From Bacillota bacterium (lineage in GTDB: Bacteria > Bacillota > Clostridia > Lachnospirales > Lachnospiraceae), in the NCBI GenBank assembly GCA_023398375.1, contig JAEWSH010000051.1, positions 434,001-498,000 of the forward strand: a DNA stretch of 64,000 nt. Reading direction: 5' to 3'. Every line of letters begins with the position of its first letter. Within the stretch, counting starts at the first letter, position 1. Below are positions 8,262-17,031 of this stretch, one piece after another. The position numbers and the translations under genes were made by a program. The notes under the pieces are model-generated. The model had not been told where the DNA came from and did not search any database. It saw only the letters and a list, made by a program, of their open reading frames with translations.

Positions 8262-9563
8262 ATGAGAAAGAAAGTATTAGCAGGTTTAGTGACAGCAACA
8301 ATGATATTGTCATTGGTCGGATGTGGTAAAGAAGCATCCTCAAATGCAACAGATGGTACAGATGTAGCAAGTAGTAGTACATCAGAAACTGCTGCGGAGA
8401 ATTCCATTACTTTAAATTTTTGGAATGTATTCACGGGTTCAGACGGTGACATTTTGAGAGAGATAGTAGATAACTACAATGCAACAAATACAGATAATAT
8501 AACAATTAAAATGGATATTATGCCAAATGATACATTACAACAGAAATTACCTGCATCAATTGCAACCAATACAGCACCTGACTTTGTACTGTTTGGTGTT
8601 GAAAACATTGCACCTTATGTAAGTAACGGCTCTCTGGAAGATATCAGTGATTTTTGGGATGCAGCGGGGGTGGAGCAGACTAATTTTCTAACCAATGTTT
8701 TAGATTTATCCTATGTTGATGGTAAATTGTATGGTACACCAATGCAATATAATGTTTCTTATTTATATTGGAACAAAGATTTATTTAAAGCAGCAGGACT
8801 GGATCCTGATACTCCACCTGCAACATTAGATGAATTGGCAGATTACGCAGTAAAATTAACAGATGAATCTAAAAATCAATATGGACTTGCCTTACCAACT
8901 GATGCTACGTATATGCAATTTTTGTGGGCTAATGGCGGAGATGCAGATGATCCAGTTACGAACACTAATTTACTAAATTCAGAAGAAAACTTAAAAACAT
9001 TGGAATGGTTGCAAGACTTAACGGTGAATAAGAAAGTATCACCTATGAATATAACAGGTTCTGATGCGGATACCATGTTACAGGCTGGACAGATCGCAAT
9101 GTATATGAGTGGGCCATGGCAAATAAATGGTTTAAGAGAGCAGAATATTAACTTTGGCATTGCCCCATGTGTTGCAGGTAGTGCAGGCGCATTTTCTCCA
9201 GCAGGCGGGTGCAGCTATGTAATACCTAAGGGAATAGATGATACAAAGAAAGAAGCTGTTTACAAATTTATGAAATATTGGCTTTCTGATGCTGTTTTAA
9301 AAGAATGGTCACAGAAAAATGGCTTTCCGGTCTGGTCTAAAACCTTAGCAAAAGACCCTGAGATTGTAAATGATGATGTATTGAACTCTATTTCAAAAGC
9401 AACTGAAATCGGCAGATCTTACAATTTGGGATATTCACTTTCCAGTCAAATCGATCATGATGTAATGGTGCCAATGTTTGAAAAAGTGATGACAGGAGCC
9501 GCTGCACCGACAGATGCATTGCAGGAGGCATCAGATGCAATGGATACTGTTTTAAAAAATTAG
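8262..9563 (+). CDS. ABC transporter sugar-binding lipoprotein (family 1)
   Basis: A 433-residue extracellular solute-binding lipoprotein. It has a lysine-rich n-region and hydrophobic core, with lipobox LVGC at Cys21, followed by a Ser/Thr-rich linker. The mature part carries the family 1 pattern (LNFWNVFTGSDGDI at the start, NTAPDFVLFG, MYMSGPWQINGL near 285). It binds an oligosaccharide outside the membrane and hands it to the two permeases encoded next. A good GGGAGG ribosome site precedes the ATG. No ATPase gene is present, so a shared MsmX/MsiK-type ATPase elsewhere is expected. Neighbouring GH51 and GH43 genes point to an arabinose-containing ligand. Confidence 0.9.
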   Translation: MRKKVLAGLVTATMILSLVGCGKEASSNATDGTDVASSSTSETAAENSITLNFWNVFTGSDGDILREIVDNYNATNTDNITIKMDIMPNDTLQQKLPASIATNTAPDFVLFGVENIAPYVSNGSLEDISDFWDAAGVEQTNFLTNVLDLSYVDGKLYGTPMQYNVSYLYWNKDLFKAAGLDPDTPPATLDELADYAVKLTDESKNQYGLALPTDATYMQFLWANGGDADDPVTNTNLLNSEENLKTLEWLQDLTVNKKVSPMNITGSDADTMLQAGQIAMYMSGPWQINGLREQNINFGIAPCVAGSAGAFSPAGGCSYVIPKGIDDTKKEAVYKFMKYWLSDAVLKEWSQKNGFPVWSKTLAKDPEIVNDDVLNSISKATEIGRSYNLGYSLSSQIDHDVMVPMFEKVMTGAAAPTDALQEASDAMDTVLKN

Positions 9564-9568
9564 CAAAA

Positions 9569-9602
9569 AGAATCCTGGCAATTATATTTTGTCAGGGTTC
9601 TT
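9569..9602 (+). terminator. Attenuating hairpin between binding-protein and permease genes
   Basis: An imperfect 13-bp stem with GU/mismatch positions (AAGAATCCTGGCA / TGTCAGGGTTCTT) follows the binding-protein stop by a few bases. Such hairpins commonly lower permease expression relative to the binding protein. Just after it, at 9630-9637, AAACGTTT is a short palindrome resembling the core of a LacI/CcpA-type operator; that reading is tentative. Confidence 0.5.
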
Positions 9603-9652
9603 ATATAGAAGACATAGCGTTTTAAATGGAAACGTTTAGGAAGGATAAATGA

Positions 9653-10555
9653 ATGAATAGAAATAAAAAATATCAGCCACATTATCAAAAAAGCGCTTAT
9701 CTTTTTATTCTCCCATCTTTATGCATATTGACTGTTTTTGTATTTATACCATTAATAGCATCCTTTGTTATCAGTTTATTAAATATGAATATTTTTATGA
9801 ATGATATTTCATTTGCTGGATTTACCAATTTTAGAAAGCTGCTTGCAGATAATAGAGTCAGTAATGCAACCATGAATAGTTTGATATTTACATTATTTGA
9901 AGTACCGCTGCAGGTCGGATTGGCATTATTACTTTCAAGCTATGTAGCGAAGAATAATAAATTTACAAAAGCATTGCGTTCTATTTATTATCTTCCATTC
10001 GTATGTTCAATGACAGCAATTGGCATTGTGTGGTCAATGCTATTGGATCCAAACATGGGTCTGATACCTTATCTGCTAAAAAGATTTGGATGTGAGACAA
10101 TTTCTTTTTTAAAAGACCCAGATCTCGCATTAGCAACAGTAATCGTGGTAACAGCCTGGAAAGGATTTGGTTATACCCTGACATTAATAACTGCGGCAGT
10201 TCTTAATATACCATCTTCTTTATATGAAGCAGCCGATATGGACGGCGCGAATGCTTTTCAAAAATTTATATGTATTACGATACCTGGGATTTGGCCGACA
10301 ATTAGTTTTTGTATTGTAACGACGACCATATCATCTATGCAGGTATTTGATCAGACCTATGTTATGACACAAGGAGGACCATTAAACAGAACTGAAACGA
10401 TCGTACAATATATATATGACAGAGGATTCCAGACAGCACCATATAACTTGGGATATGCTTCTTCTATATCAGTATATTTATTTGTAATGATAGCCATTAT
10501 TACATTTATATTAAGGAAATTTATACTAGAGAAAGGAGAGGGTGACAATGATTAG
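9653..10555 (+). CDS. Carbohydrate ABC transporter permease, MalF/UgpA type
   Basis: A 300-residue inner-membrane permease with six predicted helices. The EAA-type cytoplasmic loop is seen as YEAADMDGANAFQKFICITIP (about residues 195-215), where the ATPase docks. It ends in a helix plus a charged tail, and its last codons overlap the next permease gene by 14 bp. This is the MalF-like half of a type I sugar importer. It acts with the 8262 lipoprotein and the 10542 permease. The GGAAGG ribosome site lies just before the ATG. Confidence 0.9.
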   Translation: MNRNKKYQPHYQKSAYLFILPSLCILTVFVFIPLIASFVISLLNMNIFMNDISFAGFTNFRKLLADNRVSNATMNSLIFTLFEVPLQVGLALLLSSYVAKNNKFTKALRSIYYLPFVCSMTAIGIVWSMLLDPNMGLIPYLLKRFGCETISFLKDPDLALATVIVVTAWKGFGYTLTLITAAVLNIPSSLYEAADMDGANAFQKFICITIPGIWPTISFCIVTTTISSMQVFDQTYVMTQGGPLNRTETIVQYIYDRGFQTAPYNLGYASSISVYLFVMIAIITFILRKFILEKGEGDND

Positions 10556-11375
10556 AAAAATTAAATTAGGAAAAGTAATCGGCTTTATTGCATCCATTGG
10601 AATTGCATTTACAGTCATAATGCCTATTATTTGGTTATTTGTTTCTTCTTTCAAAACAGACATAGGAGTCATAGCATTTCCACCATCATTTTTTCCAAAG
10701 GAATGGACAATTGCTCAGTATCAATATGTGACAAAGAGTATACCGATCTTTTCAATGTTAAAAAGTACCGTATTTTTTGCAGGCGGAGTTACCGTTCTTA
10801 GTGTATTATTTGATTCCATGGCAGGATATGCATTTGCAAGAATGAATTTTAAAGGCTCCAAATTAATTTTTTCAATTATATTATTGACAATGATGGTTCC
10901 ATTTCAGATTATAATGACACCGCTCTATATAGAAATATATAAATTCAGATTATTAGATACGTATGCAGGCTTGATTTTACCGAGAGCAACGAGTGCATTT
11001 GGTATTTATATGATGAAATCATTTTTTCAAGGGCTGCCAAAATCCATTGAAGAATCAGGAAGAATGGACGGAATGGGTGAGCTCAGAATTTACTGGTCAT
11101 TGATGCTGCCGTTGTGTAAGCCGGCAATTGTAAGTTTAGCAATTTTTCATTTTATGAATAACTGGAATGATTTGTTATATCCTTTGATGTTAACAAGTTC
11201 ACCCGATAAACGTACTCTATCAGCGGGCCTGGCGGTTTTAGTCGGCAATAAAGTAATTAAGTATGGTCCTACTTTGGCAGCAACAATGATATCATTGGCA
11301 CCACTTTTAATATTGTATATTTTCTGTCAAAAATATTTTGTAGAAGGAATTGCGACATCAGGAGTAAAAGAATAG
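10542..11375 (+). CDS. Carbohydrate ABC transporter permease, MalG/AraQ type
   Basis: A 277-residue permease with six predicted helices. Its EAA loop EESGRMDGMGELRIYWSLMLP (about 166-186) and C-terminal segment YFVEGIATSGVKE are typical of MalG-type subunits. It overlaps the upstream permease gene by 14 bp, so translation is coupled, and 14 bp separate it from the GH51 gene. Together they form the membrane channel of the arabinoside importer. Confidence 0.9.
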   Translation: MTMIRKIKLGKVIGFIASIGIAFTVIMPIIWLFVSSFKTDIGVIAFPPSFFPKEWTIAQYQYVTKSIPIFSMLKSTVFFAGGVTVLSVLFDSMAGYAFARMNFKGSKLIFSIILLTMMVPFQIIMTPLYIEIYKFRLLDTYAGLILPRATSAFGIYMMKSFFQGLPKSIEESGRMDGMGELRIYWSLMLPLCKPAIVSLAIFHFMNNWNDLLYPLMLTSSPDKRTLSAGLAVLVGNKVIKYGPTLAATMISLAPLLILYIFCQKYFVEGIATSGVKE

Positions 11376-11389
11376 CGAGGTATTTATAG

Positions 11390-12898
11390 ATGAAAGCATC
11401 TATTATAATAAATAAAAGTTTTAAAAAAGGTACAATTGACAAACGAATTTACAGTTCTTTTGTGGAACATATGGGCAGGGTCGTATACTCTGGAATTTAT
11501 GAACCAACACATCCGGAAGCAGATGAGGATGGCTTCAGGAAAGATGTACTGGAAAAAGTAAAAGAGATGGAAGTGACTGGAATACGTTATCCAGGAGGTA
11601 ATTTTGTGTCTTGTTATGATTGGCGGGATGGAGTTGGCCCTATTGAGAAAAGACCAAGCAGGCTAGAGATTGCCTGGCGTGCAATAGAAACAAATGAATT
11701 TGGCACAAATGAATTTATGAAATGGGCTGAAAAAGCCGGAATAGAACCTATTTTTGCTGTAAACCTTGGAACAAAAGGGATAGAAAATGCAGTATCACTG
11801 GTTGAGTACTGTAATGTGAATGGTGGTACATTATATAGTGATCTTAGAAAAAAACATGGTGTTGATAAACCATATGGTATTAAAACATGGTGTCTGGGAA
11901 ACGAAATGGATGGCGACTGGCAGATCGGCCACAAAACGGCAGATGAATATGGAAGACTGGCTCAGGAAACAGCAAAAGCAATGAAACAAGTGGATAGTAC
12001 GATAAAATTGGTATCTTGTGGAAGTTCAAAATCAGATATGCCTACATATCCTGATTGGGAAGCAACAACGCTTAGCTATACCTATGATTATGTAGATTAC
12101 ATTTCACTTCATCAGTATTATGGAAATCAGGAAAAGGGAACCAACTATTTTTTGGCACAGTCAATGGACATGGAACAATACATCCGGACAGTAATAGGAA
12201 CCTGTGATTTCGTAAAGGCAAAAAAACGTTCTCATAAAGTAATCAATATTAGTTTTGATGAATGGGGTGTATGGTCAATCCCTGATGTAGAAGTGGCATC
12301 ACAGGTGGATGAGGCACCATGGCAGGTAGCTCCAAATCTGAGTGAACAAATATATTCGATGGAGGATACGCTGCTATTTGCAAGTATGATGATGAATTTC
12401 CTGAAGTATGCGGATAGAATCAAGATTGCCTGTCAATCGCTCTTAACAAATATTAGTGCAGCGATTATGACAGAGAAGAATGGTGGAGTCTGGTTGCAAC
12501 CTATCTACTATCCATTTGCCTATACATCGAAATATGGAAGAGGATGCGTATTGCAGGAGGTACTGGAATGTGATTCTTATGATTGTAAAAAATTTAAAAA
12601 TGTACCATATATTGACAGTGTCATTATACATAATACTGAGCGGAATGAGATTGTTATATTTGCAGTAAGCCGCAACGAAGAAGAAACAATACAAGTAACA
12701 ACTAAAATAGAAAATTTTTTAGTTCTGCAAGGGATTCAACATATAGTATTACGACATGAGAATAAGAAAATGACAAATTTAATAGATCATGAAGCAATCA
12801 AGCCGCGAGAGATAGATGATATTCAAATCAATAAAGAAGTTGTACAATTCTCAATATTACCATTATCTTGGAATATGATTCGATTAAAAATAGAGTAG
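11390..12898 (+). CDS. abfA: GH51 alpha-L-arabinofuranosidase
   Basis: A 502-residue family GH51 retaining arabinofuranosidase that removes L-arabinofuranosyl groups from arabino-oligosaccharides. The general acid/base is Glu172 in LGNEMDG and the nucleophile is Glu291 in FDEWGVW. The N-terminal (beta/alpha)8 barrel is followed by a C-terminal beta domain, and the length is normal for the family. There is no signal peptide, so it works in the cytoplasm on imported sugars. It lies in the importer operon, 14 bp after the permease gene. Family assignment is firm; exact substrate (arabinan or arabinoxylan fragments) is inferred. Confidence 0.95.
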   Translation: MKASIIINKSFKKGTIDKRIYSSFVEHMGRVVYSGIYEPTHPEADEDGFRKDVLEKVKEMEVTGIRYPGGNFVSCYDWRDGVGPIEKRPSRLEIAWRAIETNEFGTNEFMKWAEKAGIEPIFAVNLGTKGIENAVSLVEYCNVNGGTLYSDLRKKHGVDKPYGIKTWCLGNEMDGDWQIGHKTADEYGRLAQETAKAMKQVDSTIKLVSCGSSKSDMPTYPDWEATTLSYTYDYVDYISLHQYYGNQEKGTNYFLAQSMDMEQYIRTVIGTCDFVKAKKRSHKVINISFDEWGVWSIPDVEVASQVDEAPWQVAPNLSEQIYSMEDTLLFASMMMNFLKYADRIKIACQSLLTNISAAIMTEKNGGVWLQPIYYPFAYTSKYGRGCVLQEVLECDSYDCKKFKNVPYIDSVIIHNTERNEIVIFAVSRNEEETIQVTTKIENFLVLQGIQHIVLRHENKKMTNLIDHEAIKPREIDDIQINKEVVQFSILPLSWNMIRLKIE

Positions 12899-13013
12899 AA
12901 AATGATGGTAATAAATGATATATCTGATTTGTTATGGATTTTGATACATGTTATAGTAAAAGCATAGTAACAATATGTTAGAATGCAAATAAATGACAGC
13001 GGAGGTCAGTTAA

Positions 13014-14000
13014 ATGGGGGTTACAGCCAAGGAAATTGCAGAAATTTGTGGGGTATCGCGAACAACAGTAAATAGGGCATTTACAAATACAGGAAGAATT
13101 AATCAGGAAACAAAAAACAAGATACTTCAGGTTGCGAAAGAGTTGGAATATAGACCAGATCTGTTAGCTACAGGACTAAAAAATGGAAAAACAGGTTATC
13201 TTGGAGTGGTCATTTTGGGTGTTGATAACCGGTACTTCGCGCAGATGCTGAATGCAATTGAAATTGAAGCAAAGGCGAAAAAGTATTATATCAATATTAC
13301 CTTGCATGAGAAAGATAAACAGCAAGAACAGGAAATGATACAACGTCTTGTTGATTACCGGGTAGAAGGTCTTATCTTATCACCTGTTTCTAAAGGAGAT
13401 GCATTTGGTAATTATTTGAGAAAAATGGAAAAACCGATTGTTATTATTGGAAATAGAGTTGACAAAGAGATACCATTTGTAGGAATTGATGAAAAACAGG
13501 CAGCACGGGATGCAGTTAAAACCATAATAAAAAAGAATTATCATAACATTGTGTTTGTATGTCCTCCGCTTGCAGATGTCGAAACTGAAAATGTATATCA
13601 GCATGAACAAAGAGAAAAAGGATTTTTAGACGAAATTGTGAAGTATGATAATGTACATTATGAGATTATAAAATCTTGGACTTATCTGCAGCAGGTCTCA
13701 AAGATTCTAAATGAAAATTCTGAAAAAACCGCTTTTTTCTGTTCCGGAGATATTTTTGCACTCGAAATCATGAAATATTTAAATAAAGCTGGAAAGAGAG
13801 CAGGGAGAGATTATGGCATTATGGGATTCGATAATATTGATACGCTGGACTATATTATTCCAAGATTATCTACAATAGATAACGTAGTTAAGAAAGTAGC
13901 GACGAAAGCTGTTACTATATTGTTCGACTTGATGGATGGGAAAGAAGTAGCTAAAAAGACACTGGTACAATATGTAGAAATTAAAGGAGAAACACTTTAG
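13014..14000 (+). CDS. LacI family transcriptional regulator
   Basis: A 328-residue LacI/GalR repressor. The helix-turn-helix TAKEIAEICGVSRTTVNRAF is at residues 4-23 and the hinge region near 45-60. A periplasmic-binding-protein-like effector domain follows (LGVVILGVDNRYFAQML, GLILSPVS, IMGFDNIDTLDYIIPRLSTI). A possible promoter (TTGATA near 12941 with a weak -10 near 12965) sits in the 115-bp gap after the GH51 gene. The position between the GH51 and GH43 genes makes it the likely local regulator of arabinoside use. Confidence 0.9.
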   Translation: MGVTAKEIAEICGVSRTTVNRAFTNTGRINQETKNKILQVAKELEYRPDLLATGLKNGKTGYLGVVILGVDNRYFAQMLNAIEIEAKAKKYYINITLHEKDKQQEQEMIQRLVDYRVEGLILSPVSKGDAFGNYLRKMEKPIVIIGNRVDKEIPFVGIDEKQAARDAVKTIIKKNYHNIVFVCPPLADVETENVYQHEQREKGFLDEIVKYDNVHYEIIKSWTYLQQVSKILNENSEKTAFFCSGDIFALEIMKYLNKAGKRAGRDYGIMGFDNIDTLDYIIPRLSTIDNVVKKVATKAVTILFDLMDGKEVAKKTLVQYVEIKGETL

Positions 14001-14040
14001 TGATGAAAGGACGATTGATTTATTAAAGAGGACGTTAATA

Positions 14041-14997
14041 ATGATGAAAAAAATAGAATATAATAAACCGTGGATCATGCAAAGAGCGGATCCTTATGTA
14101 TACAAACATATGGATGGAACCTATTACTTTACAGCATCAATGCCGGAATATGATTGTATTTGCTTAAGAAAATCAAAGACACTTGAAAGCCTTGCGCGTG
14201 CAGAAGAGAAAGTAATATGGAAAAAACATGAGAAAGGAATTATGAGTTTTCATATTTGGGCTCCGGAGCTGCATTACCTAGAGCACAAATGGTATCTATA
14301 TTTTGCGGGTGGGGATGTTGATGATGTCTGGGCTATCCGCCCGTATGTGTTAGAGTGTGCAGAAGCAGACCCAATGACAGGTAAATGGATTGAAAAAGGA
14401 ATGATGCGGTATCTGGCAGAGGATGAGTTTTCTTTTCGGGCATTTTCACTTGATGCAACTGTATTTGAAAATAAAGGAAAACATTATTTTGTGTGGGCAG
14501 AAAAGGTCAGTGTTGGTAAACAGATATCAAATCTCTATATAGCAGAGATGTCGTCACCATATCAATTAAAAACGGTGCAAGTTCTTTTGACGTCGCCGGA
14601 TTATGATTGGGAGAGAATTGGATTTTGGGTAAATGAAGGACCTTCTGTGATTAAAAAAAATAGGAAAATATTTTTAACTTATTCAGCCAGTGAGACAGGG
14701 ATTCATTATTGTATGGGTATGCTTGCAGCAGATGAAGATAGTGATCTTCTAGACCCAGGTTCTTGGACCAAGCAAAGATATCCCGTATTTAGTACTTGCC
14801 AAAGAAAAAAAGTTTATGGTCCAGGACATAACTCTTTTACAGTAGATGAGGAAGGCAATGATATATGCGTTTATCATGCCAGAACGGAAGAACAAATGGA
14901 AGGCAATCCACTTTACAATCCTAACAGGCATGCAATGCTTATGAAAGTCAAATGGAATGAAAAAGGATATCCAATATTTAGTTATAAAAATGAATGA
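14041..14997 (+). CDS. GH43 family glycosidase
   Basis: A 318-residue five-bladed beta-propeller enzyme of family GH43 (arabinofuranosidase, arabinanase or xylosidase). The catalytic acidic triad is visible: Asp17 in RADPYVY (base), Asp138 in LDATVF (pKa modulator) and Glu199 in NEGPSV (acid). There is no signal peptide and no extra C-terminal module, so it is cytoplasmic and compact. It starts 41 bp after the LacI gene and complements GH51 in debranching imported oligosaccharides. The subfamily cannot be fixed by eye. Confidence 0.9.
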   Translation: MMKKIEYNKPWIMQRADPYVYKHMDGTYYFTASMPEYDCICLRKSKTLESLARAEEKVIWKKHEKGIMSFHIWAPELHYLEHKWYLYFAGGDVDDVWAIRPYVLECAEADPMTGKWIEKGMMRYLAEDEFSFRAFSLDATVFENKGKHYFVWAEKVSVGKQISNLYIAEMSSPYQLKTVQVLLTSPDYDWERIGFWVNEGPSVIKKNRKIFLTYSASETGIHYCMGMLAADEDSDLLDPGSWTKQRYPVFSTCQRKKVYGPGHNSFTVDEEGNDICVYHARTEEQMEGNPLYNPNRHAMLMKVKWNEKGYPIFSYKNE

Positions 14998-15086
14998 GGA
15001 TATTATTTGATAATTTGATAATGAGCAACTATAATTGGTATATATCTAGGGATAGATATAGTATAAGAAAGGAGGAATCAGTGAAT

Positions 15087-15149
15087 ATGAAAGAAAACTT
15101 GAAATTAGAGAAAGAAAAGGAACTGTTAGGGAGGATTCTCCTCTTATAA
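15087..15149 (+). CDS. Possible 20-residue leader or small peptide
   Basis: A short ORF (ATG at 15087, or GTG at 15081) sits behind a near-perfect AAGGAGG ribosome site at 15069-15075 and encodes a very charged peptide ending in GRILLL. It overlaps a small hairpin (GAGGA-TTC-TCCTC) and ends 16 bp before the next gene. It may be a leader peptide, a degraded gene start, or chance. No family is recognised. Confidence 0.3.
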   Translation: MKENLKLEKEKELLGRILLL

Positions 15150-15164
15150 CAGGAAGAGGCAGAA

Positions 15165-15866
15165 ATGAATAGAAGAGAATTAAAAATAAATCATATCCCC
15201 GCAATGATATGGGGAGATTTATCAGATAAGCTATTTATTGCAGTTCATGGAGACCAATCAAATAAGGCTGATATTCCAATAGAAGTTTTTGCGAAAGCGG
15301 CAGTTCAAAAAGGATTTCAGGTACTGAGCTTTGATTTACCGGAGCACGGCGACAGAAAAGCAGAAGGTACACTTTGTAAAGTACAGAACTGTGTGGAAGA
15401 ATTACATAGTATTATGGAATATGCAAAGAAAAATTGGAGTCATATAAGCTTATTTGCGAATAGTATGGGAACCTATTTCAGTTTACTGACATTTCGGGAC
15501 GAGCGATTGGATCAATGCATATTCCTGTCACCGTTAGTGGATATGGAACGTATGATTACCAATATGATGACATGGTTTACTGTAAGTGAAGCAAGACTGC
15601 AGGAAGAGCAGAAAATAGCAACACCAATAGGAAAAACCTTATATTGGGATTATTTTACTTATGTAAGAGAACACCCAGTGGATAAGTGGGATGTTCCAAC
15701 TGCGATTTTATGCGGCACAGAAGACGATATTTGTGAGTATGATACAATTGATTCCTTTGTAAAGAGGTTCGGTGCAAATCTTGAACGAATGGAAGGCGGA
15801 GAGCATTACTTTCATACGGAAGAGCAATTGACATACTTCCGTTTATGGTTAGAAAAATATGTGTAA
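15165..15866 (+). CDS. Alpha/beta hydrolase
   Basis: A 233-residue alpha/beta-hydrolase-fold protein without signal peptide. The nucleophile elbow is ANSMGT with Ser100 (an N-x-S-x-G variant lacking the first Gly). The acid is Asp187 or Asp188 in GTEDD and the histidine is His214 in GGEHYFH. The oxyanion region AVHGD follows the second strand. It resembles small intracellular esterases/acylhydrolases. Lying after the GH43 gene, it might remove acetyl or feruloyl groups from imported oligosaccharides, but that is only inference from position. Confidence 0.75.
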   Translation: MNRRELKINHIPAMIWGDLSDKLFIAVHGDQSNKADIPIEVFAKAAVQKGFQVLSFDLPEHGDRKAEGTLCKVQNCVEELHSIMEYAKKNWSHISLFANSMGTYFSLLTFRDERLDQCIFLSPLVDMERMITNMMTWFTVSEARLQEEQKIATPIGKTLYWDYFTYVREHPVDKWDVPTAILCGTEDDICEYDTIDSFVKRFGANLERMEGGEHYFHTEEQLTYFRLWLEKYV

Positions 15867-15916
15867 ACTATAGCAGATAACGCTATGGAATAATAGGAAT
15901 AAATAACTTATAATAA

Positions 15917-15946
15917 TCACCAGGGAGAAGTCCCTGGTGATTTATT
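15917..15946 (+). terminator. Terminator after alpha/beta hydrolase gene
   Basis: A perfect 10-bp stem (TCACCAGGGA / TCCCTGGTGA) with a GAAG tetraloop is followed by TTTATTAA. It lies 50 bp after the stop and marks the end of the 8-15.9 kb arabinoside region. Confidence 0.75.
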
Positions 15947-16073
15947 AACTTATAGAATTAATGCAAAAGCTTGTTTATATATTTGAATTCGTCAAAATAC
16001 ATGTTCTAAGTACCAGCGGCTTCATACAGTTGCTCACCAAACTATGTTGTGCATCAATTTTTGTTTTGCAAGT

Positions 16074-16106
16074 ATATGTGCAAATTGACGAAGCCAAGTT
16101 CTATGA
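16074..16106 (+). repeat. 33-nt dispersed repeat, copy 1
   Basis: The 33 nt starting ATATGTGCAAATTGACG and ending TTCTATGA are identical to 32417-32449. Beyond this core the copies diverge but both keep a TTTT-ACAC-type tail. Copy 1 lies in the gap before the PHP gene. No terminal repeats or ORF are visible, so it may be a small non-autonomous element or a conserved regulatory RNA/DNA site. Confidence 0.8.
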
Positions 16107-16143
16107 TAAGTTTTGACACTTGAATTTAAAGGGGGAGAATATT

Positions 16144-17031
16144 ATGAGTAGCATAGATTTACATATGCATTCAGACATTAGTCTGGATGGAGAATACACA
16201 CCAGAAGAACTTGCTTTCATGTGCGAAAAGAATAAATTAGAAGTAGTATCACTGACAGACCATAATTCGATTCGGGGTATTCGAAAAATGGAAGAAGCAT
16301 TGTCACAATCCCAAGTTCGCATGATTCCCGGAATAGAACTGGATTGTACCTATGAAGGATTGGATCTGCATGTATTGGGATATGGTATTGATGTGGAAGA
16401 TAAAAGATTTATACAAATAGAGCAAAACATTTTGAGTCAAAAGAAAGCGACGTCTGAAAAGAGAATGGAAATCTTATTGGATCTGGGAATACTCTTCGAA
16501 CAGTCAGAAGTAAATAAACTGGCAAAGGACGGTGTCGTGGTAGGGGAGATGATTGCAGAAGCTGCTTTGGCAGATAAAAGGAATAAGAATAATCCATTGC
16601 TTGCAGCTTATCGGGCTGGAGGTAACAGAAGCGACAATCCTTATGTGAACTTCTTCTGGGATTATTGCGCGCAAGGGAAGCCTGCATTCTTACCGGTGCG
16701 ATATATGAGTTTTATGGATGCTGTTACACTAATTAAAGAAACCGGTGGAATTGCAGTCATTGCACATCCTGCAAATACGGTCGGAAGAGATGAAAAAGTC
16801 ATTACTGATATGGTGCGGCAGGGCATTGTTGGAATTGAAAGTTATAGCAGCTATCATACAAGTGATGACAGGCAGTATTATCATGAACTTGCAAAAAGGC
16901 TGGGTATCATGGAAACCATGGGAAGTGACTTCCATGGAAAGAATAAACCTGCGGTATTTCTTGGGAATACATTTGGAGAAGGCAGGGAAGCGAAGTTGAT
17001 AAATGCAATGGAAAAATTCGGGGTGTTATAA
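16144..17031 (+). CDS. PHP-domain metal-dependent phosphoesterase
   Basis: A 295-residue PHP protein. The metal-binding motif DLHMHSD is at residues 5-11, SLTDHNS near 36-42, GIELDC near 64, IAHPAN near 205 and MGSDFHG near 260; all the metal-ligand clusters of YciV/RNase AM-like phosphoesterases are present. ATG at 16144 was chosen because GGGGGAG lies directly before it; an in-frame ATG at 16120 has no ribosome site. Its stop abuts the next start. Nucleotide 3',5'-bisphosphate or oligonucleotide hydrolysis is the usual family activity. Confidence 0.85.
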   Translation: MSSIDLHMHSDISLDGEYTPEELAFMCEKNKLEVVSLTDHNSIRGIRKMEEALSQSQVRMIPGIELDCTYEGLDLHVLGYGIDVEDKRFIQIEQNILSQKKATSEKRMEILLDLGILFEQSEVNKLAKDGVVVGEMIAEAALADKRNKNNPLLAAYRAGGNRSDNPYVNFFWDYCAQGKPAFLPVRYMSFMDAVTLIKETGGIAVIAHPANTVGRDEKVITDMVRQGIVGIESYSSYHTSDDRQYYHELAKRLGIMETMGSDFHGKNKPAVFLGNTFGEGREAKLINAMEKFGVL

